This document shows positions 1 through 7,572 of a DNA stretch of 64,000 nucleotides, in pieces. Under the pieces are notes generated by a model. That model made no database searches, was not told where the DNA came from, and saw nothing but the letters and a program-made list of their open reading frames with translations. The stretch covers positions 1-64,000 of the forward strand of contig CAVSNQ010000011.1 of the NCBI GenBank assembly GCA_963729365.1, given 5' to 3'. Each line of letters opens with the position of its first letter. Positions within the stretch are counted from its first letter, which is position 1. A program made the position numbers and the translations under genes. Source of the stretch: JASHPR01 sp963729365. Lineage in GTDB: Bacteria > Actinomycetota > Actinomycetes > Streptosporangiales > Streptosporangiaceae.

Positions 1-62
1 ACGCCCTGCGCCTCGGCCAGGCCGGCGTACCCGTCGAGCCGGGGACCGCCGACCAGTCATAG
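1..62 (+). CDS. C-terminal tail of an unidentified protein (left-truncated)
   Basis: A frame open from the left edge reads ALRLGQAGVPVEPGTADQS and stops with TAG at 60-62. The codons favour G/C in third position, as in a real gene. The short text resembles the end of an alpha/beta-hydrolase or similar enzyme, but 19 residues are too few for a family call. The rest of the gene lies outside the window. Confidence 0.35.
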   Translation, partial: ALRLGQAGVPVEPGTADQS

Positions 63-159
63 GAGAGGGTGGTCTCAGTTCCGCCGGTCCATGCAGTCCC
101 GCAGGGCGGGATAACCTCCGCCTGAGCCATCATCCGGTACACTCCAGAGCAACAGAGGA

Positions 160-179
160 ATATAGGTAATTAACTATAT
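160..179. promoter_or_regulatory. Near-perfect 20-bp palindrome, likely ArsR-family operator
   Basis: ATATAG (160-165) and CTATAT (174-179) are exact inverted repeats around a TAATTA core, with one mismatched base pair in the 20-bp element. It is strikingly AT-rich for this genome and ends 21 bp before the ATG of the ArsR-type gene at 201. ArsR-family repressors commonly bind such AT-rich palindromes in their own promoters, so autoregulation is a reasonable inference. Confidence 0.6.
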
Positions 180-200
180 GCAGCCTACTGGGATGAAGCG

Positions 201-524
201 ATGACAACCCCGGCGCCGGCCTTCGACACTGCCGAGGTGTTCCGCGCCCTCGCCAGCCGCAGGCGGCTGCAGATCCTCGAATGGCTCCGCGACCCCGTCG
301 CGCACTTCCCTCCCCAGCGCGACGGCGACCTGGTCGACGACGGGGTCTGCGTGCTTTTCATCGCCGACAAGCTCGGCGTCGCGCAGCCGTCCGCCACCGC
401 CCACCTGCAGGCGCTTGCCCGGGCGGGGCTGGTCACCTCCAAACGTGCCGGGCAGTGGACGTTCTACAAGCGCGACGAGGCAGCTATCAGGGCCTTCACG
501 CGCCAGCTGGGCGACCAGCTCTAA
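201..524 (+). CDS. ArsR/SmtB-family winged-helix transcriptional regulator
   Basis: A 107-residue protein of usual ArsR length. Residues 10-30 (EVFRALASRRRLQILEWL) form the first helices of the fold. The recognition helix lies in LGVAQPSATAHLQALARAGLV, followed by the wing SKRAGQWTFYKRDE. A loop FPPQRDGDLVDDGVCV sits before the HTH, as in a common actinomycete subgroup. No clear Cys metal-binding pair is present (one Cys only), so a metal inducer is not supported. The ATG at 201 lies 21 bp after the palindrome at 160-179, suggesting autoregulation. The target beyond itself is unknown, and the VOC gene downstream is 213 bp away. Confidence 0.88.
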   Translation: MTTPAPAFDTAEVFRALASRRRLQILEWLRDPVAHFPPQRDGDLVDDGVCVLFIADKLGVAQPSATAHLQALARAGLVTSKRAGQWTFYKRDEAAIRAFTRQLGDQL

Positions 525-737
525 TCAGCCACCGGTGCCGACGAGCTATGCGCGGACCTCGATGCCGGTGGGGTGCCAGAAGTCCTCCGGGCCTCTGATC
601 TGCAATGATGCCCCACCAGCGGCACTAGCGGTAGCCGCAGGTCAGGTGGTCCGCCGACGCATCACTCTAGGTCCGGAGCGGTACGCTAACCCCTGCATTG
701 CAGCCGTCACGCGTGTCGGCCCTATTAGGAGGCTTAC

Positions 738-1133
738 ATGCCCGAATTCCCGACAATTGCCCATGTGGCCCTGACAGTTAGCGATCTCAACCACAGTGTC
801 CTGTGGTACGAGCGACTCTTCGACACCAAGCTGGTCGTGGACCAAGAGCCCGGTCCATTTCGACGCGCTGTCTGGCTCGTCGAAGGTCAAACCCTCGTCG
901 GATTTCACCAGTTTCCCGATCCGGCTGACGCTCTTCCGTTCAACGAGCGTCGAGTTGGCCTGGACCACCTGGCCTTTGCCTGTAGTAGTCGAAGTGAACT
1001 TGAAGCATGGGAGGCCCGGCTAGACGCACTCGGTATCGTCAATGGCGGTGTCGTCGATGCTGCTTACGGTTCCGGGCTGTCCTTCCGTGATCCGGACAAC
1101 ATCGCGTTGGAGTTCTTCGCGCCGCCCTCGTAA
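738..1133 (+). CDS. VOC superfamily (glyoxalase/dioxygenase-fold) protein
   Basis: A 131-residue single VOC module. It opens IAHVALTVSDLNHSVLWYERLF, with the first metal-ligand His at residue 9, and ends SFRDPDNIALEFFAPPS, with the last metal-ligand Glu. A middle GLDHLAFAC supplies another ligand His. This fits a divalent-metal glyoxalase or dioxygenase-fold enzyme, but the substrate cannot be read from sequence. AGGAGG at 727-732 sets the ATG at 738. The aroD-like gene begins about 55 bp downstream on the same strand, so co-transcription is possible. Confidence 0.85.
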   Translation: MPEFPTIAHVALTVSDLNHSVLWYERLFDTKLVVDQEPGPFRRAVWLVEGQTLVGFHQFPDPADALPFNERRVGLDHLAFACSSRSELEAWEARLDALGIVNGGVVDAAYGSGLSFRDPDNIALEFFAPPS

Positions 1134-1188
1134 GGCATCAGGAGCATCTCCTCATATGATCAGCCGGGCCAGGCCGGAGGAGGCGTCC

Positions 1189-1974
1189 GTGGCCGAGCGA
1201 GCGGTTGAGCCGGTAGTGGTTAGAGGCGTGGCCATCGGCAGCGGCATGCCCAAGATCCTGGTGCCCCTGACCGGCGTCACCATTGACCAGCTTCACGCGC
1301 AGGCCGATGCGCTGCCGCTGCCCGAGGTGGACATTGTCGAATGGCGCGCCGACTACTTCGCTACCCTGGCCGATACGTCCAGCGTCCTGGCCTGTTGCCG
1401 GGCACTGGCAGATCAGCTGGCCGGGACCCCGCTGCTTTTCACGTGCCGTACCTCGGCAGAAGGGGGCCGGGCCACCATCGGTGACCAGGCCTATGGGGAT
1501 CTCAACGTCGCGCTGGCGCAGTCGGGATCGGCGGATCTGGTCGATGTTGAGTACCAGCGTGAGCCTGCCGTAGTCGGGCGGGTCATCACCGCAGCCCATG
1601 CGAGCGGCGTGCCAGTGATCGCCTCGAACCACGACTTCGAGAGCACCCCTAGCCAGGACGAGATCGTCGCGCGCCTGCGGGCGATGCAGGAACTGGGGGC
1701 GGACATCTGCAAGATAGCCACCATGCCGCACTCGGCCGCCGACGTGCTGACCCTCCTTGACGCCACCCAGACGATGGCGCATGAGCACCCCGGGCGACCG
1801 CTGATCACGATATCCATGGGTGCCCTGGGCGTCATCTCGCGGGTATCCGGCGAGACCTTCGGCTCGGCCGCGACGTTCGGCATGGTCGGCACTCCTTCCG
1901 CACCTGGCCAGATCCCCGTGCAGGATCTGCGCACCGTGCTCCAAGTGCTCAGTCGCGCGCTAGCCAAGGGATAA
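1189..1974 (+). CDS. aroD: Type I 3-dehydroquinate dehydratase
   Basis: It converts 3-dehydroquinate to 3-dehydroshikimate by the type I Schiff-base mechanism. Family landmarks are present: GMPKILVPLTG near the start, EWRAD (substrate-binding Glu/Arg), SNHDF (catalytic His), DICKIATM (Schiff-base Lys) and ISMGALG. Type I enzymes are less common in actinomycetes than the small type II AroQ, so this may serve quinate or shikimate catabolism or be acquired; that is inference. The start chosen is GTG 1189, preceded by GGAGGAGG at 1176-1183. An in-frame ATG at 1156 with AGGAG 11 bp upstream would add 11 residues. Confidence 0.88.
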   Translation: MAERAVEPVVVRGVAIGSGMPKILVPLTGVTIDQLHAQADALPLPEVDIVEWRADYFATLADTSSVLACCRALADQLAGTPLLFTCRTSAEGGRATIGDQAYGDLNVALAQSGSADLVDVEYQREPAVVGRVITAAHASGVPVIASNHDFESTPSQDEIVARLRAMQELGADICKIATMPHSAADVLTLLDATQTMAHEHPGRPLITISMGALGVISRVSGETFGSAATFGMVGTPSAPGQIPVQDLRTVLQVLSRALAKG

Positions 1975-2275
1975 CCGCGCTGGCCGGGTCCGCGGTCGAA
2001 AATAAGACCACGATTGCCTCCGTAGCACGCGATTTCTATTATCCGGGAAAGGTACCTTCTAGGAAGGACGCATTGCAGCAAGCTGAATTTGCACGAGCAC
2101 CTTTCTTCCTACCTCGACTGGCTCAACGGAGTCGGCTATACCCTTCGCACAGGACTCGCCGGTCCCAAGGGCGCTGCGCCTTCAATTGAATGGCAGCCTC
2201 ATCTGGCATTCCTATAGGGCTCCAAAGGTGTGTCACGGCACCTGACCTGCAGCATCCTGGAGTAGCCGGTGACCT
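1975..2275. other. Intergenic stretch without a supportable gene
   Basis: Composition drops to a mixed, lower-GC texture. A short open stretch around 2077-2217 (+) reads like decayed coding sequence (HLSSYLDWLNGVGYTLR) but has no start or recognisable family. A weak stem ACCGCG/CGCGGT just after the aroD stop could act in termination. Confidence 0.4.
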
Positions 2276-2975
2276 TCACACTGCCTGCCGGTACTCGTTG
2301 ATCACCCCGCCGAGGACCCTGCGACGTGGTCTCATTCCGTTGTCAGATCAGGGACGGCCGCCGGGAGGCCCTCGGCAAGGCCCGGCGGCGGGAGTTCAGA
2401 GCCCGGTGCGGTCGGTGCTGGTTGTAGCGTGCGGCGCAATCGTCCAGGACAGCGCGCAGGTACCGCTGCCCCGGCAATAGGCATCCGGCCGGCACATCGG
2501 CCCGGACGGTGCGGCCCGTCTCTCGGCATAGGCATTCGCCTTTGGGCTGCGTGGCAGGATTTTCACCATCGCGATCACCGCGCCGGGCCAGCACCGCGTC
2601 GAACACGCCGGTGAACTGCCTGACCCGGTCCCGGATCATTCGATCACGAAGAACACGTGCAGGCGGCGCAAGGTGACCGCGCAGTATGGTCGCTGCTTGG
2701 GCGCGCAGGAACCGCCGCTAGCCGAGCGGCTGCACTGTGGTGCCGACGGTACCCGCAGTCATGTCAGCGCCCGCCGCACCGTGGCGGCCCCGACGCGGAT
2801 GCCGAGGCCGGGTAGTTCACCTTGACTCCGTCTGTAGCCTCAGGGCGCCGATCATTGCCCGGTCAGCCCAGTCCAGTTTCGGTTTCGGGTTCTGCCGTCG
2901 CAGCGCGGCGACCTCCATGCGCCGGATCAGCAGCTCGGTGTCGTTGGCGGCTGCCGAGCGCACGATCAGGATCAT
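2276..2975 (-). pseudogene. Remnant of an integrase-core (DDE) transposase with internal deletions
   Basis: Read on the minus strand, pieces of one transposase appear in order but in different frames. The N-terminal piece RMEVAALRRQNPKPKLDWADRA starts from ATG 2975. GELPGLGIRVGAATVRRAL follows, then RRFLRAQAATIL and TLRRLHVFFVI, then RDRVRQFTGVFDAVLA, then YNQHRPHRALN. The terminal piece is RRRVLGGVINEYRQAV with a stop at 2276. Intact relatives have roughly 100 residues between the first two pieces and about 40 between HVFFVI and RDRVRQFT, so at least two internal deletions and several frameshifts occurred. No terminal inverted repeats were recognised. Confidence 0.75.
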
Positions 2976-3222
2976 CCATGTTCACAAAGTCTTCAGCTAA
3001 TGCCGCTTGAGGTGATTTGACTCCTCCCACCCAGGGCGACGCCGGAGGGCGAGAAACTCAATCCCTGCACCGCACCATCAAGCGAGTTGCCATGAGAACG
3101 GACATGATTTGCTGGAATGTTCTGGTTGCAGCAAAAGACGCCAGATCGGATAATTAGACGGCTTGGACGCTGCATGACCGGTGAACATCACGAAGGCTTG
3201 AGGACGGGATGGCGGCGGAGCT

Positions 3223-5160
3223 TTGGGGGGAGGGCTGTTGAGCGAGGATTTCCCGGCGCATCAGGCCGGGTCCCGGGCGGGCTCCCTGCTGGCGGGGTAC
3301 CGGCTTGAGGCCCAGGTCGGGGCGGGCGGGATGGCGGTGGTGTACCGGGCCCGCGATGAGCGGCTGGCCCGGCGGGTGGCGCTGAAGATCCTCGCCCCGG
3401 CGTTCGCGTCCGATGCGGCATTCCGGCAGCGGTTCATCCGGGAGTCCCAGGCGGCGGCGGCAGTTGATGACCCGCACATCATCCCGGTCTATGAGGCCGG
3501 TGAAGCTAGCGGGGAACTGTTCATCGCGATGCGGTACGTGCCGGGCGGTGATGTCCGGTCACTGCTGGCCCGGGAGGGCCCGCTGCCGTCGTCGCGGGTG
3601 GCGGCACTCATCTCCCCGGTGGCCTCGGCGCTGGACGCGGCGCACGCCGCGGGGCTGGTGCACCGGGATGTCAAGCCGGCCAACATGCTGCTGGATGCAC
3701 GGCCTGACCGGCCCGATCATGTGTACCTGTCGGATTTCGGGCTCAGCAAAGGCGCGCTGGCGTCGCTCGGACTGACCGGGGCGGGGCAGCTCCTGGGCAC
3801 CCCGGATTACATGGCGCCGGAGCAGATCGAGGGCCTGGGCGTGGACGGGCGGGCTGATCAGTACGCGCTGGCGTGCACAGCGTTTGAGTTGCTGACCGGC
3901 GAGCCGCCGTTCCAGCGGGACAACTTCATGGCGGTGATCTGGGCGCACCGGTCGCAGCCTCCGCCGTCACTGGCCGAACGACGGCCAGCCCTGCCCGCCT
4001 CCGGGGATCAGGTGTTCGCCAGGGCGCTGGCCAAGGCCCCGGGCGACCGGTATGCGTCCTGCCGCGAGTTCGCTGACGCGCTGCGAGAGGCCCTTGGCCT
4101 GGTCGCCTACCACACTGGTCCCGGCGGCACCCGCCCGCCCGCCGACCACCCGCCGGCCAGCCATCCTCCGACCGAGATCGGCCGCCCGGCCGTCGCCACC
4201 GTGGACAAGGCCACTCCTCCTAACCCGGCACCCGCCCCGGCTGGCCTCGCGGCTGCCATGACTATGGATTCGCCGCCCAGCGGGCCGGCCGACGTCGCGG
4301 AGATGCCCGCGGCAGTCCTCACCACCGACCCCGGCCACCCCAGCCTCGAGGCCGATGACGACGCCCGTCCCCTGGCGCCGACAGCTACAGCCATAGTCGA
4401 CAAGGCCACCGCGGACAAGGCCGCCGCCGACAAGGCCGCCGCGGACAAGGCCCTCGCGGACAAGGCCGCTCGCGGACAAGGCCCTCGCGGACAAGGCCGT
4501 CGCGGACAAGGCCGCCGCGGACAAGGCCGCCGCCGACAAGGCCGCCGCCGACAAGGCCGCCGCCGACAAGGCCGCCGCCGACAAGGCCGCCGCCGACAAG
4601 GCCGCCGCCGACAAGGCCGCCGCCGACAAGGCCGCCGCCGACAAGGCCGCCGCCGACAAGGCCGCCGCCGACAAGGCCGCCGCCGACAAGGCCGCCGCCG
4701 ACAAGGCCGCCGCCGACAAGGCCGCCGCCGACAAGGCCGCCGCCGACAAGGCCGCCGCCGACAAGGCCGCCGCCGACAAGGCCGCCGCCGACAAGGCCGC
4801 CGCCGACAAGGCCGCCGCCGACAAGGCCGCCGCCGACAAGGCCGCCGCCGACAAGGCCGCCGCCGACAAGGCCGCCGCCGACAAGGCCGCCGCCGACAAG
4901 GCCGCCGCCGACAAGGCCGCCGCCGACAAGGCCGCCGCCGACAAGGCCGCCGCCGACAAGGCCGCCGCCGACAAGGCCGCCGCCGACAAGGCCGCCGCCG
5001 ACAAGGCCGCCGCCGAAGCGGCCGCCACGGCCTCGGCCGACAGCCAGCCGACCGCAGACCTGGAAACAGCCGCCGCGCCAGCCCGCCCAGCCGACAAACC
5101 AGCCCGCCTGACGGAAGCTCCGGACACCACAACGGACGCGCCGGACGCCCCCGCCGCTGA
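3223..5160 (+). CDS. Serine/threonine protein kinase, N-terminal part of a frameshifted kinase-WD40 receptor
   Basis: An active-looking Hanks-type kinase. The glycine loop GAGGMAVVY is at residues 33-41, the ATP Lys in VALKIL at about 55, the catalytic loop HRDVKPAN at 147-154, DFG at 171-173 and APE at 198-200. After the kinase, a Pro/Ala linker leads into a DKAAA repeat. A 16-nt unit at 4459-4474 (all neighbours are 15 nt) shifts the frame, so the protein continues as an Arg/Gln/Gly-rich artefact to 5160. In the shifted frame the repeat runs on into a membrane helix and WD40 blades (gene at 5297). TTG 3223 or TTG 3238 is the likely start; GGGGGGAGGG precedes the latter. Membrane Ser/Thr signalling is the probable role of the intact form. 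Confidence 0.85.
   Translation: MGGGLLSEDFPAHQAGSRAGSLLAGYRLEAQVGAGGMAVVYRARDERLARRVALKILAPAFASDAAFRQRFIRESQAAAAVDDPHIIPVYEAGEASGELFIAMRYVPGGDVRSLLAREGPLPSSRVAALISPVASALDAAHAAGLVHRDVKPANMLLDARPDRPDHVYLSDFGLSKGALASLGLTGAGQLLGTPDYMAPEQIEGLGVDGRADQYALACTAFELLTGEPPFQRDNFMAVIWAHRSQPPPSLAERRPALPASGDQVFARALAKAPGDRYASCREFADALREALGLVAYHTGPGGTRPPADHPPASHPPTEIGRPAVATVDKATPPNPAPAPAGLAAAMTMDSPPSGPADVAEMPAAVLTTDPGHPSLEADDDARPLAPTATAIVDKATADKAAADKAAADKALADKAARGQGPRGQGRRGQGRRGQGRRRQGRRRQGRRRQGRRRQGRRRQGRRRQGRRRQGRRRQGRRRQGRRRQGRRRQGRRRQGRRRQGRRRQGRRRQGRRRQGRRRQGRRRQGRRRQGRRRQGRRRQGRRRQGRRRQGRRRQGRRRQGRRRQGRRRQGRRRQGRRRQGRRRQGRRRQGRRRQGRRRSGRHGLGRQPADRRPGNSRRASPPSRQTSPPDGSSGHHNGRAGRPRR
4399..5014 (+). repeat. 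15-bp minisatellite, 41 units, encoding (DKAAA)n
   Basis: Units follow GACAAGGCCGCCGCC. The first eight (4399-4519) vary at positions 10-15 and include one 16-nt unit. The remaining 33 (4520-5014) are identical without exception. Because the unit is divisible by three, copy-number change would lengthen or shorten the linker without changing frame; only the odd 16-nt unit does that. The alternating K/D/A peptide predicts a long helical or charged flexible linker between kinase and membrane helix. Identical copies indicate recent expansion, or an assembly-sensitive region. Confidence 0.95.
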
Positions 5161-5296
5161 CCAGCGCGAGCTGCTGACTCTCGGCAGCGACGCGGCGCAT
5201 CCCGCCCGGCACCCGCGCAGCGACATCGCCCAACACCCCAGCACACCATCCGGCTGGATCCGGCGCCATCGTCTCCCCGCGCTCGCCCTGGCGTGC

Positions 5297-6385
5297 GTGG
5301 TCATTGCCGCGGCGGTAGTTCTTCCCTTCGCGCTTAGGAGTCCGGCACGGTCCCCGAGTTCGGCGAAATCTCCGAGTCCGGTGCAATCCCCGAGCTACAG
5401 CCCCGTCGGCCTCGATCTCCCGGCTGCCTACAGCGGCGGCGAACTAACGTCGCTGGCCTTCAGCCCCTCTGGGACGACGCTGGCAATAGCCGACGGTCTC
5501 GGAACGAGCGGTGTCGGAATCTGCCTGTGGGATATCGCCACCACAGGCTGCACCGCCGGCCTCCCGATCGCGTTCTCGGTCGCCTTCGGCCCTGATGGCA
5601 CGTACCTGGCCGCCGCCGAAAACGGCAGCACCAACGCCAGCGATGGCACCATCCGCGTGTGGGACCTCGCCACCAAGAAGTCGACCGCTACCTTCTCCGA
5701 CCCCCACAGTCAGGGCGCGTTTTCGGTCACCTGCAGCCCTGACGGCACGACCCTGGCCGTCGGCGACGCCAATGGCAGCGCCTACCTGTGGGACATCGCC
5801 ACCAAGAAGCTGACCGCTACCCTCCCCGACCCCCACAGCAAGGGCATCGTGTCGGTAGCGTTCAGCCCCAATGGAAAGACCCTGGCGACTGGCGACGCCA
5901 ATGGCAGTGCCTACCTGTGGGACGTCGCCACCAAGAAGCTGACCGCTACCCTCCCCGACCCCCACAGCAAGGGCATCAACTCAGTAGCATTCAGCCCCAA
6001 TGGAAAGACCCTGGCGACTGGCGATCAGCAGGGAAGCGCCTACCTGTGGGACGTCACCACGAAGAAGGTGACCGCTACCCTCCCCGACCCCCACAGCAAG
6101 GGCATCGAGTCGGTAGCGTTCAGCCCCAATGGAAAGACCCTGGCGACTGGCGACGCCAATGGCTGCGCCTACCTGTGGGACGTCGCCACCGAGAAGCTGG
6201 CCGCTACCCTCCCCGACCCCAGCAGCAAGGGCATCAACTCAGTTGCATTCAGCCCCAATGGAAAGACCCTGGCGACTGGCGATCAGGACGGAAGCGCCTA
6301 CCTCTGGCATGCCACGACCGATCGACATGTAACTCAAATCGGGAGCGAATACGGTCGGAGCACTAGCGGCATCGTAACCAGATAG
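5297..6385 (+). CDS. WD40 beta-propeller sensor domain with membrane helix (C-terminal part of the split kinase gene)
   Basis: This frame is open from inside the 15-bp repeat, but the first usable start is GTG 5297, which falls within a hydrophobic helix (LPALALACVVIAAAVVLPFAL encoded about 5273-5335). That strongly suggests it is not a true independent start. After a Ser/Pro-rich stalk come WD40 blades with the pattern SVAFSPNGKTLATGD...AYLWDVATKKLTATL, repeated every 43 residues (129 bp). In actinomycetes such propellers form the extracellular or sensory half of PknB-like kinases. It lies one nucleotide out of phase with the kinase, matching the 16-nt unit at 4459-4474. It could be translated alone, made by frameshifting, or be the broken half of a gene. 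Confidence 0.8.
   Translation: MVIAAAVVLPFALRSPARSPSSAKSPSPVQSPSYSPVGLDLPAAYSGGELTSLAFSPSGTTLAIADGLGTSGVGICLWDIATTGCTAGLPIAFSVAFGPDGTYLAAAENGSTNASDGTIRVWDLATKKSTATFSDPHSQGAFSVTCSPDGTTLAVGDANGSAYLWDIATKKLTATLPDPHSKGIVSVAFSPNGKTLATGDANGSAYLWDVATKKLTATLPDPHSKGINSVAFSPNGKTLATGDQQGSAYLWDVTTKKVTATLPDPHSKGIESVAFSPNGKTLATGDANGCAYLWDVATEKLAATLPDPSSKGINSVAFSPNGKTLATGDQDGSAYLWHATTDRHVTQIGSEYGRSTSGIVTR
5710..6310 (+). repeat. Tandem 129-bp repeats encoding WD40 blades
   Basis: Successive blades share nearly identical DNA, for example the shared CCCGACCCCCACAGCAAGGG tract recurring at a 129-bp spacing (AGCAAGGG copies begin at 5837 and 5966). Differences are confined to a few codons such as DANG/DQQG/DQDG. 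High nucleotide identity between blades points to recent internal duplication or gene conversion. Confidence 0.85.
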
Positions 6386-6452
6386 GCTGGGTCGGGATCC
6401 GCCTTAGCACTGGTGAGTGGTTGACGGCTTTTGGTGCCGGTTTGGCATGTTC

Positions 6453-6700
6453 CTATTTGATGGCCGAGACTTGGCTGTGGTGCAGTGCCGCCTGTGTCTG
6501 CGGCGCCCGGCGTGCCGATGATGGTGCCGACCTGCGTGTTGCCAGTGCGGCTGCGGGAGCTGCTGGCGGAGCGGGATGCTGAGGCCGCGAGCTGCGCGGC
6601 TGACCGCGGCGATCTCTCGGAGCAGGCGACGCCGAGTGCACCCAGGCCAGCTTCCGCGCCGCGCGAAACCCGGTCTCATCGAAGGTCATATCTGTGATAG
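6453..6700 (-). pseudogene. Probable IS66-family transposase fragment
   Basis: The minus strand reads TDMTFDETGFRAARKLAWVH followed by SAS, close to the conserved catalytic segment of IS66 TnpC proteins (DETG, then GKLAWVH). The frame then degenerates into an Arg/Gln-rich shadow. No complete transposase or IS ends were found. The call rests on this one motif. Confidence 0.45.
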
Positions 6701-7354
6701 GCGCTGGGAATGCGGGTACGCGGCCCGAGGACTTCCCCGTGGCCAGGTGCCCTTGCCTCCAAAGCGCCGTTTCAGCACCTCATGACGCAGAGCCCAGTTC
6801 CTGGAGCAAGTAGCTCCGGTCAGATGGCAGCTGTCGGTGGTGCCGGAGCAGGCGCGGGGCTTCAGGCCCAGGTCGCAGCCTACCGGGCGGGCAGAACTCG
6901 AAGAGTTCCGCCAGGCCGCCGTCATCGGGCAGGCTGGCGGAGCCTTCCCGAAATCGGTGCGAAGAAGTCCGGCCGTGGCCGCTGCGACCCGCGGACGCAG
7001 GGGAAGCGCCGACAGGGCGACCGCCCAGGTGCAAGAGGCCGCGGGCCGCGGTGCTGGGGGTGTCTCTACAGCACCGGCAGTTCCCAAGGGACCGGGCCTG
7101 CGCCGCAAAGGCGTACATGTTCGGCTGCGCCCTGTCGCCGGGCGTGCATTACCAGCAAGGTCGCCGGCCTGATCGCCCCGGCGCTGGACGCCATCGCGAA
7201 GGCTCGGCTGTTCCTAGTTCGCGCATCTTTCCGCGCAGATTCCGATATGACCGGTTTCTGGATCGCGCATACGGGCTACTTCGTAATAGATGGGGTTGCT
7301 GTTGCACAATTTCACCTCTACCATGAGCGCAGGGCCTCCCCCCCGAAGTGGCCC
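6701..7354. other. Gene-free stretch of probable mobile-element debris
   Basis: Several long frames exist on both strands, but none has a coherent protein-like sequence. Minus-strand frames here could include decayed upstream parts of the IS66-like element at 6453-6700. From about 7200 the composition becomes more AT-rich. I see no RNA gene or intact CDS. Confidence 0.4.
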
Positions 7355-7535
7355 CGCATCACGAAGATCGCTAACGGCAAGTCGGTGGTCAACGCAGGAT
7401 ACGGCGCTCAGAGCCCCCTGGGGCCTCTGAGCGCGAGGCCTCTTCCCCCCTCAGCGGCCCGTATCACCAAGATGGCGAACGGCAAGTCGGTGGTCAACGC
7501 ACGATACGGCGCTCAGAGCCCCCTGGGGCTGGGAG
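7355..7535 (+). repeat. Two direct copies of a ~76-bp sequence at 105-bp spacing, first copy with a hairpin
   Basis: Copy 1 starts at 7355 and copy 2 at 7460; both contain GGCAAGTCGGTGGTCAACGC and then GATACGGCGCTCAGAGCCCC, with few differences. In copy 1 the sequence continues into an inverted repeat, GCGCTCAGAG (7404-7413) with CTCTGAGCGC (7425-7434), forming a nearly perfect hairpin. Copy 2 lacks the second arm. Translated, each gives TKxANGKSVVNAxYGAQSPLG, but no start or larger reading frame makes sense. Origin unknown. Confidence 0.7.
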
Positions 7536-7572
7536 GCGGATAGATATTTCGTAGTTCAGGGAGGGGACTAGA

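Noticed and set aside
4399..5014. CRISPR array
   Set aside because: Unit length is 15 bp with no spacers between units.
3967..5386. Long minus-strand frames (up to 445 codons) over the kinase gene
   Set aside because: They exist only because a 15-bp unit keeps all frames open and repeats the same peptides; no start context or homology.
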